Below, piece after piece: positions 44,593 to 54,197 of a stretch of 64,000 nt of DNA (its first letter is position 1; the number at the start of each line of letters is the position of its first letter). The notes below the pieces were generated by a model. That model made no database searches and was not told the origin of the DNA. It was given only the letters and a program-made list of their open reading frames with translations. The DNA comes from CAYMQB01 sp964392665 (GTDB lineage Bacteria > Hydrothermota > E44-bin80). The stretch lies in assembly GCA_964392665.1 (NCBI GenBank), contig CAYMQB010000006.1:1-64000 (forward strand), written 5' to 3'. A program made the position numbers and the translations under genes.

Positions 44593-47444
44593 TTAATTCT
44601 TTCTTTCCATCGGGTTTTCAGAATATTAATATCGACCTCATCGATTTTCTTATCTGCCTTGAACAAAATGAACTTATTTGATTTGAGCACTTTTCCAAAA
44701 CAACTGAAAGGTATACCATGCAAAGTGTTTTCGAATTGCCTGCTATCCTTTTCCCGCACTTCCACGATGAATCGAGAGTTTGATTCGCTGAAGAGAAGTT
44801 CGGGATCAGTCAGACTATCCTCTCTCTTGATTTTTTTGAGGTTAATGGATGCTCCAGTTCTTCCTGCAATCATCATTTCCGAAATGGCGACTCCGATACC
44901 TCCTTCCGAACAATCGTGAATTGACTTAACATATCCTTTTTTTACTGCGCTATAGGTGTTTCTAAGCGTTTTTAATGACAGTTTGAAATTCAATTGAGGA
45001 ACGGAATTCCCTATTCTGTTCATTATTTTATAGAAATGTGAACCACCCAACTCCTTTTTCGTGGTACCAATAATATATATCAAGTTTCCCGGTTCCTTGA
45101 AATCGGAAGACGGGACCATATTAACATTATCGCAGATGGTGACGCAGGAAATTAACAAAGTTCCCATTATTGATTTCTTCTTACCTTTCACTTGAAAAAC
45201 ATTGTTAAGACTATCTTTGCCTGAAATAAAAGGGACCTTCAAGGCAACTGCCGTATCATAGCATCCGTGAGAAGCTCGCATGAGTTCACCCAATATTTTC
45301 GGGTTTTCAACATCACCCCAGGAAAAATTATCAAGTATCGCTGCCTTTTGTGGATTTCCTCCGCAGGCCACTGCGTTTCTGAGTGACTCCTCTATCGAAG
45401 ATGCTGCCATCCAATATGGGTCTATTTTTCCATAGTATGGATTAATACCAGCTGTTATTACGATTCCCCTATTGGAGTCGACAAGTGGTTTCAAAACGGC
45501 ACCGTCGGAAGGACCATCGTTTTGCTTGCCAACAAGTGGTTTTAGTGCACTCATTCCCTGAACCTCATGGTCATACTGTCTTATAACGACTTCTTTGCTT
45601 GCAATGTTGGGATGAGAGAGGAGTTTTAGCAGAATTTTCCGTATGTTAGTTCTACCATTTATTCGAATTTCAGCAAAGCGTTTTCTCTTCCAGGTAGCTT
45701 TTTTGTTCGACTTTGGACATTTGTTGTGGAGAAAATCCATGTTCAGTTCTGCAACCTTTTTGTTCTTGTAAAAAAGTTTCAATTTTCCCGTATCTTCGAA
45801 CTTACCGATCGGGGCGAAATCGACATCGTGTTTCAGGAAGATGTTTTTCAATTTTCTAATGTTTTTTTTCGGAACAGAGATAACCATTCTCTCCTGGGAT
45901 TCCGATATCCAGATTTCGTCGTACTTGAGTCCCGTATATTTTAAAGGAACTCTGTCCAGATGAACCGATACTCCAAGTTCTTTGCCCATTTCTCCAATTG
46001 CTGAGGATAAGCCTCCACCTCCACAATCAGTAATTGCCGAATAAAGACCCGCATCCCTTGCTTCCAGTAAAGCGTCAAGTAGTTTTTTTTCGGTAATCGG
46101 ATTTCCAATCTGGACTGCACCGCTCGAAGTCATTTCGGAATTCTCGTTCAATTCTATGGAAGCAAAGGTTACTCCGTGTATACCGTCTTTTCCGGTTTTC
46201 CCTCCAAAAACAACGATAATGTCACCATCATCAGGGGCTTTAAATGACAGGTTTTCGGGGATGATACCCAGACTACCGCAGTAGACAACAGGATTATAGA
46301 GGTAAGTTCTGTCAAAGATAATTGTTCCATTTACCGTAGGAATTCCCATTTTGTTTCCATAATCCCTGACCCCGGAGACTACGCCCTTGAATACTCTTTT
46401 CGGGTGGAGGACTCCGGAAGGGAGAGTCCCCGTTCGCAAGTTTATTGGAGCAAAGCAAAAAACATCGGTGTTAGCAATAGGTTTTGCACCAAGTCCTGTC
46501 CCAAGCGTATCCCTGATTACACCTCCTATACCTGTTTCAGCACCACCGTAGGGTTCCAGAGCCGATGGGTGGTTGTGTGTTTCCACTTTGAAAGTTATGT
46601 TAAAATCCTTATTGAATTTCACAATACCTGCATTGTCCGAAAACACGGATACACAGTATTTTTTCCTGACATCCTTGGTTGCTTTAGCTATTGTTGTCTT
46701 AAGGACATTGTCAGTTATTTTCCCATTGTAGCACACATTTCCCTTGAATGTTTTATGGATGCAATGTTCGCTCCAGGTCTGCGCTATTGTTTCAAGTTCG
46801 ACATCAGTTGGTTCCCTATTTTCGTTGAGAAAATAACTCTGAATCGTGTTCATTTCCTGCAGATTGAGACTTAAAAGTCCTTTTCTTGAAAGCTCCATCA
46901 GTTCGCTTTCAGTCTTGCTTGAAATATTTATTTTTCGAACTTCGAGAATAGGGATTTTCCTTGTGTATTCATAATGTGTCTCGTCCTTTAGCCAGAGTTG
47001 AATAATATTATTCATAAGAAGCTTTTTTACAAGGGATTCTATGTTTCTATTTGTTAACCTGCCAACCAATTCATAACGATTTCTTGTTTGAACATTCTCT
47101 ATTTCATTAAAACCAACATCTTTGAGAAGCATAGATGTTGTTAGTGCAACTGGATCCATGACGCCTGGAAGATATGCAATTTCTACGAAGGTTCCTTTCT
47201 TGTCTCCGAAGTGGCAAATATGGTCATTGCAAACGAATGTATCTGAAACAGCATCAGATAAAATGTTTTCTGCTATTTCCTCAAGTTTCTTTTTTGCAAG
47301 ATGGGTTGCCTTAATGACGAACACTCTTATGAAACGAATTGCTTCGATACCTGCGATATTCTGCTCAACTGCTTCCTTCACGATACCTTCACCGATTGGG
47401 TCCGCAAGCGATGATTTTGTTGATACCTCTATTCTGTAATTCAT
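44586..47444 (-). CDS. purL: Phosphoribosylformylglycinamidine synthase PurSL (PurS-PurL fusion)
   Basis: 952 residues; separate PurL is usually about 720-760. The extra N-terminal part (about 1-165) reads as two PurS-like units: one with LADPIGEGIVKEAV and one with YLPGVMDPVALTTSMLLKDVGFNEIENVQ. A linker follows, then the PurL synthetase with TWSEHCIHKTFKG, THNHPSALEPYGGAETG and the second AIRS-like half (GISALKPLVG-type and DGPSDGAVL). Together with PurQ it converts FGAR to FGAM using glutamine and ATP. No free purS is present nearby, as expected for the fusion. Confidence 0.93.
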   Translation of the reverse strand: MNYRIEVSTKSSLADPIGEGIVKEAVEQNIAGIEAIRFIRVFVIKATHLAKKKLEEIAENILSDAVSDTFVCNDHICHFGDKKGTFVEIAYLPGVMDPVALTTSMLLKDVGFNEIENVQTRNRYELVGRLTNRNIESLVKKLLMNNIIQLWLKDETHYEYTRKIPILEVRKINISSKTESELMELSRKGLLSLNLQEMNTIQSYFLNENREPTDVELETIAQTWSEHCIHKTFKGNVCYNGKITDNVLKTTIAKATKDVRKKYCVSVFSDNAGIVKFNKDFNITFKVETHNHPSALEPYGGAETGIGGVIRDTLGTGLGAKPIANTDVFCFAPINLRTGTLPSGVLHPKRVFKGVVSGVRDYGNKMGIPTVNGTIIFDRTYLYNPVVYCGSLGIIPENLSFKAPDDGDIIVVFGGKTGKDGIHGVTFASIELNENSEMTSSGAVQIGNPITEKKLLDALLEARDAGLYSAITDCGGGGLSSAIGEMGKELGVSVHLDRVPLKYTGLKYDEIWISESQERMVISVPKKNIRKLKNIFLKHDVDFAPIGKFEDTGKLKLFYKNKKVAELNMDFLHNKCPKSNKKATWKRKRFAEIRINGRTNIRKILLKLLSHPNIASKEVVIRQYDHEVQGMSALKPLVGKQNDGPSDGAVLKPLVDSNRGIVITAGINPYYGKIDPYWMAASSIEESLRNAVACGGNPQKAAILDNFSWGDVENPKILGELMRASHGCYDTAVALKVPFISGKDSLNNVFQVKGKKKSIMGTLLISCVTICDNVNMVPSSDFKEPGNLIYIIGTTKKELGGSHFYKIMNRIGNSVPQLNFKLSLKTLRNTYSAVKKGYVKSIHDCSEGGIGVAISEMMIAGRTGASINLKKIKREDSLTDPELLFSESNSRFIVEVREKDSRQFENTLHGIPFSCFGKVLKSNKFILFKADKKIDEVDINILKTRWKERIKW

Positions 47445-47459
47445 TTTTAGCTATATTAT

Positions 47460-48281
47460 CTACATTCTAAAGCCCAGGGCTGCCCCGTAGTAACCAAGTG
47501 CACCTGACTTACCAAACTCCAGATTCACATCAATAAGCTCTACAGGGACTGCGATGCCAAAGTAAAATTTAGTTAAAGTACCCTGGTTGTATGTTATCTC
47601 TCCATCGTAATCGTTTATTGTATAGGTTCCATTCATCGATGGAACAAGCCATCCAAATCCTGTGTAAATATCGACAAGAAGGAAAGTTTCTCTTAAATCA
47701 AGATGGTAAGCAAACGTTGTCATTGTAAGAGAGCAATTCGCTTTATCATGTAACTGTGCATCGGCGAACCTAAATTTTGTAGCAAGTAGCGAACCATAAT
47801 CGAATGAAAACGAAAAACAAGGAATAAATCCCTTATTTTTCAACAGATTCGCCTTAGCAGTCAGAGTGAAACCAAAAGGGGATTTTTCCTTGTATTTTTT
47901 TAGTATTCCAAATAGTGGAGAACCGTATCCTTTTATCGCCGTCTCAATACCGAGAAATCCTTTCCAGGAACCAGTTGGATTAAATCCACTGAAAATTCCG
48001 AAAGTTCCCTTGAAATAGAACATAGATATGGATGTTTTCACATTTCCTTCACCAACCGGGTTCTTAATGTTACATCCAAGAGCTGTTACTCCAGATTCGA
48101 GGTTGAAATGTGCTATCCCTCCAAGATAGATTGAGGAATTGAAATTCCCGCCATTAGCAGTAATTCCTAAAGGTTCACTCAGATCGGTGAGAAATGTTCT
48201 CATATCCTGTCGCGTTGGCACGGCAGTAAACAGATTGACGGTAACTGTGAAAATTAGCAAAAATAGAAGTAGAATTTTCAT
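47460..48281 (-). CDS. Signal-peptide-bearing, barrel-like protein of unknown function
   Basis: 273 residues. A signal peptide (about 1-20, FTAVP) is followed by alternating strands rich in Gly, Phe, Tyr and Asn. The last residues are YYGAALGFRM, near but not identical to the terminal-aromatic pattern of outer-membrane barrels. I recognise no family. The ATG overlaps the stop of the 57-aa gene upstream (ATGA), and the stop is 15 nt before purSL. Linkage to sprA and the shared envelope character suggest, but do not show, a common role. Confidence 0.65.
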   Translation of the reverse strand: MKILLLFLLIFTVTVNLFTAVPTRQDMRTFLTDLSEPLGITANGGNFNSSIYLGGIAHFNLESGVTALGCNIKNPVGEGNVKTSISMFYFKGTFGIFSGFNPTGSWKGFLGIETAIKGYGSPLFGILKKYKEKSPFGFTLTAKANLLKNKGFIPCFSFSFDYGSLLATKFRFADAQLHDKANCSLTMTTFAYHLDLRETFLLVDIYTGFGWLVPSMNGTYTINDYDGEITYNQGTLTKFYFGIAVPVELIDVNLEFGKSGALGYYGAALGFRM

Positions 48282-48451
48282 TTTCCTTCCCCCTTTTGCT
48301 TTAGTTGTCTGGACTTAATACCGGTCCAGATCGAGAATACTACAATAATGAGTCCCATGCAGACATTGTGCCATTTAACGGGTTTGCCAAATAGTAAGCC
48401 TGAATAGGAAATCCAAATCCCCACATATAATAGAACCCAGTTCTGCCACAT
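48278..48451 (-). CDS. 57-residue membrane protein
   Basis: A short gene with AAAAGGAGG just ahead of its ATG (48451). The product has two hydrophobic segments (about 5-20 and 32-45) joined by GKPVKWHN and ends in a Lys/Gln/Gly tail. The Trp positions (WVLLYVGIW, KWHN) recall SPW-type small membrane proteins, a tentative likeness. The stop TGA overlaps the next ATG. It lies 51 nt after sprA, between it and the barrel-like gene. Confidence 0.7.
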   Translation of the reverse strand: MWQNWVLLYVGIWISYSGLLFGKPVKWHNVCMGLIIVVFSIWTGIKSRQLKQKGEGK

Positions 48452-48502
48452 AATTCCTCCTTTTCATTTTTACAGTTTTTTCCCCACTATCGTTTGCTTT
48501 CA

Positions 48503-51500
48503 CTAGAATTTAAATTCCACCCATACATCCATTCCCGTTGTACTCGATTTTGTGTTTGTTTTCTTGTCGTTCATCATAGAATAATTAGCTATAAGTCCTC
48601 CTGTTATGTTTTCGGAAAAGTTATAGCTAAGACGCGGAGAAAGCATATAATTTATCATATGATTCGTAGGTCCGTCTGGAACGCTTGAGGATGTAGAATA
48701 ATTTTTCGAGTAGTTAAAATCCATTGCAGCATCGAGATTACTCGAGAAGTGTATCTTATGTCCGACCCATGGGAGTTTCAAGCCTGATGGTGCTCTGAAT
48801 GAATAGGAGACGGAAAAATTGTAACCGGTGGTTTTCGAAGTTGTATTAACTTCCGTAGCTGCAATGCTCTTGGATTTGTTCGTTGAAAAGTTTCCAGAGA
48901 TGTTTGTCCGTATATCTCTTAACCAGGTTAACTGGAAGGATGGACCCCAGGAGATGTTATTGGATTCTGATTGAGGTTCGGAGTCAATTTCATTGGAACC
49001 TTTTTCGTCCCTATAATTTACCGATGCTGAAACGCTTTTAAGAACATTGTTCTTTGGAAGGAATTTCGTAACCTGCGGAAATTGTAGTCCGATATCGGGC
49101 CAGGTTGTCGATTTCGATGACTGTTTACTGGTTGGAGTAATGCTAGTGCTCTTATTCTGGGTGAATGATGCATTAAGGGAGAAGAAATTTGCATTAAGTC
49201 CACTTGACGCCGTAAAGTTGTCGGATACGCTTCTATGGTCGTAAGGTGTAATACCCTCTTTGGGTTGTGAATGCTGTATTTCTTTTGGAATCGATTCGGC
49301 GAAACCAAATTGATATTCCCAGGATGGTCTGCTTTTGAGCAAGCCGAATGCCGTCTGTCTGTTTCTGCTGATGGATATATTTGGACGCTTAATATAGTTG
49401 GAAAATTGCTCGAGTTTAATTGCAAACCATCGAGGTGTGCCCGTAACTACCGTCGAGTCTTTTGTCTCATTTCTGATGTGTGTAATCAGCTGTAGAAGTT
49501 TCGGTAATGCAAAATCAAAAAACAGTGAAACAGTATTACTGTTCCCAACATTTCTTACAGGGAAGGAATCAACAACAAGGTTACGGTTGTCAGGTTTTCT
49601 GTCCTCTGTGTAATTCGAGTTGAAAGATAGGTTGGGTTTTGACCAATACCAGAAACTGGGAGAAAAGGAGGAAGAAAAGGATTTGCCGAGGTTTACCTGT
49701 TCTCCAAATCTCTTTTTGGGAAGGTTGTTCTCATAGTTAATATCGAGATCCCTTGTTCTATCATCACTGTAACTTCCTCTTAGTATGTTGATAGGATTAT
49801 ATTGAACGCCATTTGACAGCGTTAAATATCTACTGAGATCGAATGTTGTCATTTTCCAGCCTGTTTCGTAGTTTGTGAATCGACTCGAAAGCGTTTTATT
49901 GTATCCTGTGGTTGAATTAAAACTCCCGGGGAAATAGTTGAAGTCGAACATATTGAAAATTCTTAAAGGTTTGAGTCCGGGTGCAAAGCTATAAGTTCCT
50001 GTTAAACCTCTATTCTTTGTTGAATCGAGGTTTGTGGGATTGAGTGAATAAGAAGTCTTATTGGATGCGTTTATTTTGACGGGGTCTATCAGGATGTGTG
50101 TTAGCAGGTTTGTCGAATTCGAGCCTTTGCTGAAATTGATATTTTCGCTTGTCGAACCATTCATACTCTTTTCTTTTCTTGCCTGTTCACTATCAAGGAT
50201 CACATCGGAGCCCGTTTTGTATTTCGGATAGCCAATGGATTTGTTTTGACTATAGGTTAAAGGAATGTTAAATCCCCAGACTTTGGGAAAGAATTTACCG
50301 AGTGCGAGATTTCCCTGATACTGGTAACTTAGAATATTCGACTGAGTAACCTTGTTCATATTGAGTTGCTGAAAGTCTGCATCGGTTTTTGAAACGGATC
50401 CCGTCAATATTATGAAATCCGCAACTTTCAACTGCGTCGAGATATTCATACTTGTCCCTTTATCCCTTCTTGGTGTGGTTAATCGCAATTCATCAATCCA
50501 CATCTCTCCAGTTATTACCCCGTTGTTTTCATTTACAAATCCAATCTCCAAGTATCTTACATTTGTGAGACTTGGATTTTTCACAAAGGAAAAGTTACCC
50601 TTCTTGTAATGTGTTGAATCCTCAGGTGCTTCCACCTTGAGATCTGTAAAGGATTTGAAAGGAATTATTATTTCTTCCCAGGAGGTAAGAAGAGTTTTCT
50701 CGAACTGGTAGTAGGTTGCAGAATCACCTCCAATTCTTATGAAGAATTTAACAGGATTACCTTGCTGGCATTTAACATAGAATTTCATATCCTTATAAGT
50801 TGTATAATTTTCGGCTTTAGTTGTTTGTAAGAAGACCGAACCTTTGTGACGTGGAGAGATGTTCTGGTATTGAAGAACAAGGGATTGTTCCCTTTTTGGT
50901 CTACCGTACTGGTCTTCTCCAGGATCGAATGGAGGTGTGTAATCGGGATTTTCCTCCGTGTTTTTTTGCGTTACAAACAGTTCTTCGTCGGGCAGAATAC
51001 CACTACCAAGGGTGTCAACAGATGAAATACCTTTGTTCTCCCAGGTTGTGCTTGTTATTTCGATCGAGTAAAACTGAAGGCTATCCTGGTGGCTGAAATT
51101 ATCAAGCCACAGCCTTACATATTTAACATATTCCCAGTCCATCTGTCCTGATACATTACTAATTGTTGTATCGTCAAGAGGAATTCTAAACAGTTTCCAT
51201 CCCTTGCTGGTTTCTTCCGCTATATAATTCGAATCTGGATTCGAAAGAGAAATGGTATATTCGGTATATCTGGAGATCGTATTCAATGAACCGTCTCTGT
51301 CAAGGTCTTCCGAGTCGAGTCTGTTATTATTTTCCGTTCCATTTAATCTGTGGTAGTTTGAATCGTTTATCGTGCCCTCGGGGTAATCGTCGTTGGCATC
51401 ATCACCAGAAATGTTATTGGAGTCTTTACCTCTCACGCCGTCCAGACCAGTATCCTCGTAATTTTCTGGATTTTTGTCAAGCAAACCGTCCTTGTTTTTA

Positions 51501-54058
51501 TCCTCGGTATCTATCTTGCCATTGTATCCAACTATTTCTCCGTTTTTTGTCCATCTCGCTGCATCTTCGGGGATACTTCTACCGATATCGAAATGTAGCG
51601 TTCCTGTTGTGCCTCTTACCCAGAACTCAAGGAATTTTGCCTTTGTAAGGTCTTCACCTGTTTTAGACATAAGATTCGTAATACTCATCCATGAACTCGG
51701 ATCATCGTTTTTCGGATAAAAAACTAACCGCAGGTATGATGTAAGGTCATCTTTTTGTTCGTCCGGGAGGTTCGGGAAAATATCACCTCTCGGTATTCTA
51801 TTGTTAGGTTCAAACCAGTAGTATGTACCAAGTGTACTGGTGTCTTTACCCTGAGGTGTACTGCCGAAATGCCATTGCCACATAGATGCACCTATGTTCG
51901 TTGTCTGTTTTACGCCTTCCATATCGTCCAAATAGACCTCCCCCGTTGAATTTGGGTCAGGCATTGAAAGGGCAACAACGCCTGTCACGTTTGCCTGAGA
52001 AGGTTCTTCCGTATCGATAAGAGGAATTTTATCTGTTAGGGTTGTTAAAAAATTCGGATGGGTTGTTATGCTACCATCGAGCTCGCCAACCACGACACTT
52101 CTAGGTTCCTGCCCCAATTTGGGTCTTTCGTCATAAGTAGAGATATTACGGTATATCCAGCTTGTCCCTATTTTGTTATTGTCGCTCAATTTGTACTCTC
52201 CTCTGACACCTAAAAGGGACTTCGAAGCAGTCGAGAAAAAGGGTGCATACTGATAATCTATCGTTAATGCTGCGTCAGATTGTGCCATTAGCTCTGTACC
52301 GCGACCTTTGAATTCAACCATACCGGTATTGTAATCTATCGTATAATCAACATCCCTTTGTAGAGTTACTCCATTTATTTTCACAACTTCGGAACCCTCG
52401 ATTATATTCAGCTGTCCAAGAGTGATAACAGTTCTTGCACCTTTATACTGTAGTTCGATGTAATATTTTGCAAGGCTTTCGTCGATGGAAGTGGTATCAT
52501 AGATTATTGTATTGGTGGAGTCGAGGACTGTGTCGGAGAACGGACGGGCACCTGGGAAAAAAATATATCCTCTTATTTCGTCTACGAACCACGGATCAAT
52601 AAAACCGTTTTTATCCTCGTCAATTCCAAGAAGGTATGCATATTCTTCACCCTTTTGAGTAGATGAATCGACTCCAGCTCCTGAAGTCCTTCTTTTTACT
52701 GAGATTTGTATTTCGTCTTTTGTTACATCTGATGCACCTATCGAGTAAGTATTACGTAATTCATAATTCCAGGTTGGATAAACTGGATTGTTGTTCTCGG
52801 GCTTGAGGAGTTTAAGCATAAGAGTATCACCGGGTGGAAATGAGCCGACCGTGTCAATAATCTGTCCGGTGTTCTTATTTTTCTTGATATACCTTATGGC
52901 GAGGACATATTCCATACCCAAATAGGTATTCAGGAGCAAAACGTTATCGTTATAGAGTTCATATCCGCTTGGAGGAAGAATTTTGTCGAACATACCGGTG
53001 TAGGCAAAGGTTGTATCAAGTGTATCTGCATCGAGGTAAACTTTGGCTGGAACTGCAATGCTGTCATTCGTATAGTTTCTGTCGTCGATATAAACATTCA
53101 AGTTGGTAATGGTATCGTCCGCACCAAAGTTCATATCCAGGTAGTAGAACTTGAGCCTTAAGTAATCTATGTCGTATATCTTTGTTGTATCCTGTTTTGC
53201 CTGTCCTATAAAGGTTGTCTGGTCGCTCTCTCCCTGTTCCTTGCTTGCTACTGCAGTAACATCTACAGGTCCGACTTTCAGCAGTGTTTTAATGCCAAAC
53301 AGCCCTTTGTAGCTTGGTGGTGACCCTATTATCTTGGTTCCAGGTAGATTCATATCGGTATCACCAGCCTCGATCAACTGCACGATTTCGTCTTCATCTC
53401 CCTTGTACTGGAGTTTTATTTTGTTCTGTAGGTCACTTTCGGCTTCACTACTATGGTCTATGAAGACGTTTATTTTTTCACCCACCGTTCCCTTAAGGTT
53501 AACGTTCAGTATCTGTTTCATCTTCAGTTCTGGTAGTATGGACCTGCTTTCATTCGGATAATGAACCTGGTCATACAGTGATGTTTTTTGACCACCAAAG
53601 TCTATCTTTTCGCTACCCTGTACTGAGAGTTTCCCCCCTTCACCGATAATACCGGATATTGGAGTTTTTATCTTTGGAAGTTCTATATCTGGAACGATTC
53701 CCTGTGAATATTCGCTCTTTTCTTTCGAAATCAACTCTTCGGTTTTTTCTACCCATAATTTTCTTGTGGAAAGCTCCGCGTGGTGTTTCAAGAAATCCTC
53801 CATACTCTGGATCTTATAGTAATCAAGAAAGACATCATCCTTGTAAAGTTCGTATGATATCATCTGGGTTTCAAGATAATATTGAAGCGTTTTTTTTACT
53901 GGTGAAGTAGACGCAAAATACTTCTCCGCAAAGTCCTCCCAGGACAGTCTAAAGATGATAGAATCCGTGGTCAGAGAATCGGTATTGATTTCCTGCGAAT
54001 GCAAGAGGGAACTCTGAATCAAGAAAAATAAAACGGAAATAATTAAAACTTTCTTCAT
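48503..54058 (-). CDS. sprA: SprA-like giant outer-membrane protein (type 9 secretion translocon family)
   Basis: 1851 residues. Sec signal peptide (about 1-21). The N-terminal part has IGEGGKLSVQGSEKIDFGG, LKMKQILNVNLKGTVGEKINVFIDHSSE and KTLLKVGPVDVTAVASKEQGES, the SprA N-domain pattern. Other SprA-like features are YTIDYNTGMVEFKGRG, the EVYLDDMEGVK segment, an Asp/Asn-rich stretch (about residues 855-960) and GEMWIDELRLT. The rest is strand after strand, ending VWVEFKF. In Bacteroidota SprA (about 2400 residues) is the outer-membrane channel of type 9 secretion. This copy is shorter; its role here is inferred. Confidence 0.85.
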   Translation of the reverse strand: MKKVLIISVLFFLIQSSLLHSQEINTDSLTTDSIIFRLSWEDFAEKYFASTSPVKKTLQYYLETQMISYELYKDDVFLDYYKIQSMEDFLKHHAELSTRKLWVEKTEELISKEKSEYSQGIVPDIELPKIKTPISGIIGEGGKLSVQGSEKIDFGGQKTSLYDQVHYPNESRSILPELKMKQILNVNLKGTVGEKINVFIDHSSEAESDLQNKIKLQYKGDEDEIVQLIEAGDTDMNLPGTKIIGSPPSYKGLFGIKTLLKVGPVDVTAVASKEQGESDQTTFIGQAKQDTTKIYDIDYLRLKFYYLDMNFGADDTITNLNVYIDDRNYTNDSIAVPAKVYLDADTLDTTFAYTGMFDKILPPSGYELYNDNVLLLNTYLGMEYVLAIRYIKKNKNTGQIIDTVGSFPPGDTLMLKLLKPENNNPVYPTWNYELRNTYSIGASDVTKDEIQISVKRRTSGAGVDSSTQKGEEYAYLLGIDEDKNGFIDPWFVDEIRGYIFFPGARPFSDTVLDSTNTIIYDTTSIDESLAKYYIELQYKGARTVITLGQLNIIEGSEVVKINGVTLQRDVDYTIDYNTGMVEFKGRGTELMAQSDAALTIDYQYAPFFSTASKSLLGVRGEYKLSDNNKIGTSWIYRNISTYDERPKLGQEPRSVVVGELDGSITTHPNFLTTLTDKIPLIDTEEPSQANVTGVVALSMPDPNSTGEVYLDDMEGVKQTTNIGASMWQWHFGSTPQGKDTSTLGTYYWFEPNNRIPRGDIFPNLPDEQKDDLTSYLRLVFYPKNDDPSSWMSITNLMSKTGEDLTKAKFLEFWVRGTTGTLHFDIGRSIPEDAARWTKNGEIVGYNGKIDTEDKNKDGLLDKNPENYEDTGLDGVRGKDSNNISGDDANDDYPEGTINDSNYHRLNGTENNNRLDSEDLDRDGSLNTISRYTEYTISLSNPDSNYIAEETSKGWKLFRIPLDDTTISNVSGQMDWEYVKYVRLWLDNFSHQDSLQFYSIEITSTTWENKGISSVDTLGSGILPDEELFVTQKNTEENPDYTPPFDPGEDQYGRPKREQSLVLQYQNISPRHKGSVFLQTTKAENYTTYKDMKFYVKCQQGNPVKFFIRIGGDSATYYQFEKTLLTSWEEIIIPFKSFTDLKVEAPEDSTHYKKGNFSFVKNPSLTNVRYLEIGFVNENNGVITGEMWIDELRLTTPRRDKGTSMNISTQLKVADFIILTGSVSKTDADFQQLNMNKVTQSNILSYQYQGNLALGKFFPKVWGFNIPLTYSQNKSIGYPKYKTGSDVILDSEQARKEKSMNGSTSENINFSKGSNSTNLLTHILIDPVKINASNKTSYSLNPTNLDSTKNRGLTGTYSFAPGLKPLRIFNMFDFNYFPGSFNSTTGYNKTLSSRFTNYETGWKMTTFDLSRYLTLSNGVQYNPINILRGSYSDDRTRDLDINYENNLPKKRFGEQVNLGKSFSSSFSPSFWYWSKPNLSFNSNYTEDRKPDNRNLVVDSFPVRNVGNSNTVSLFFDFALPKLLQLITHIRNETKDSTVVTGTPRWFAIKLEQFSNYIKRPNISISRNRQTAFGLLKSRPSWEYQFGFAESIPKEIQHSQPKEGITPYDHRSVSDNFTASSGLNANFFSLNASFTQNKSTSITPTSKQSSKSTTWPDIGLQFPQVTKFLPKNNVLKSVSASVNYRDEKGSNEIDSEPQSESNNISWGPSFQLTWLRDIRTNISGNFSTNKSKSIAATEVNTTSKTTGYNFSVSYSFRAPSGLKLPWVGHKIHFSSNLDAAMDFNYSKNYSTSSSVPDGPTNHMINYMLSPRLSYNFSENITGGLIANYSMMNDKKTNTKSSTTGMDVWVEFKF

Positions 54059-54094
54059 AAATTATAAATTTCCATTATCTTACTTCATTTCATT

Positions 54095-54122
54095 AATATA
54101 GCATAAAGTAAAATAAAATCAA
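54095..54122 (-). promoter_or_regulatory. Candidate promoter of sprA
   Basis: On the minus strand TTGATT (54122-54117), 16-nt spacer, TATATT (54100-54095). Four and five of six bases match consensus. It would start the transcript near 54088, about 30 nt before the sprA ATG. The SD there is weak (TGGAAA). Confidence 0.5.
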
Positions 54123-54162
54123 GCAAAAAAGAAAGGATAGTAAGCTGTCATTCTTATTTGGC

Positions 54163-54191
54163 TTGACAATGCCATTCGGGCTTGATATAAT
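54163..54191 (+). promoter_or_regulatory. Perfect consensus promoter, predicted leaderless start
   Basis: TTGACA (54163-54168), exactly 17 nt, TATAAT (54186-54191). Transcription would begin about 7 nt later, at or next to the A of the ATG at 54198. No SD precedes that ATG. The two facts together predict a leaderless mRNA for the LptF/G permease pair. Confidence 0.85.
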
Positions 54192-54197
54192 GTTTTG

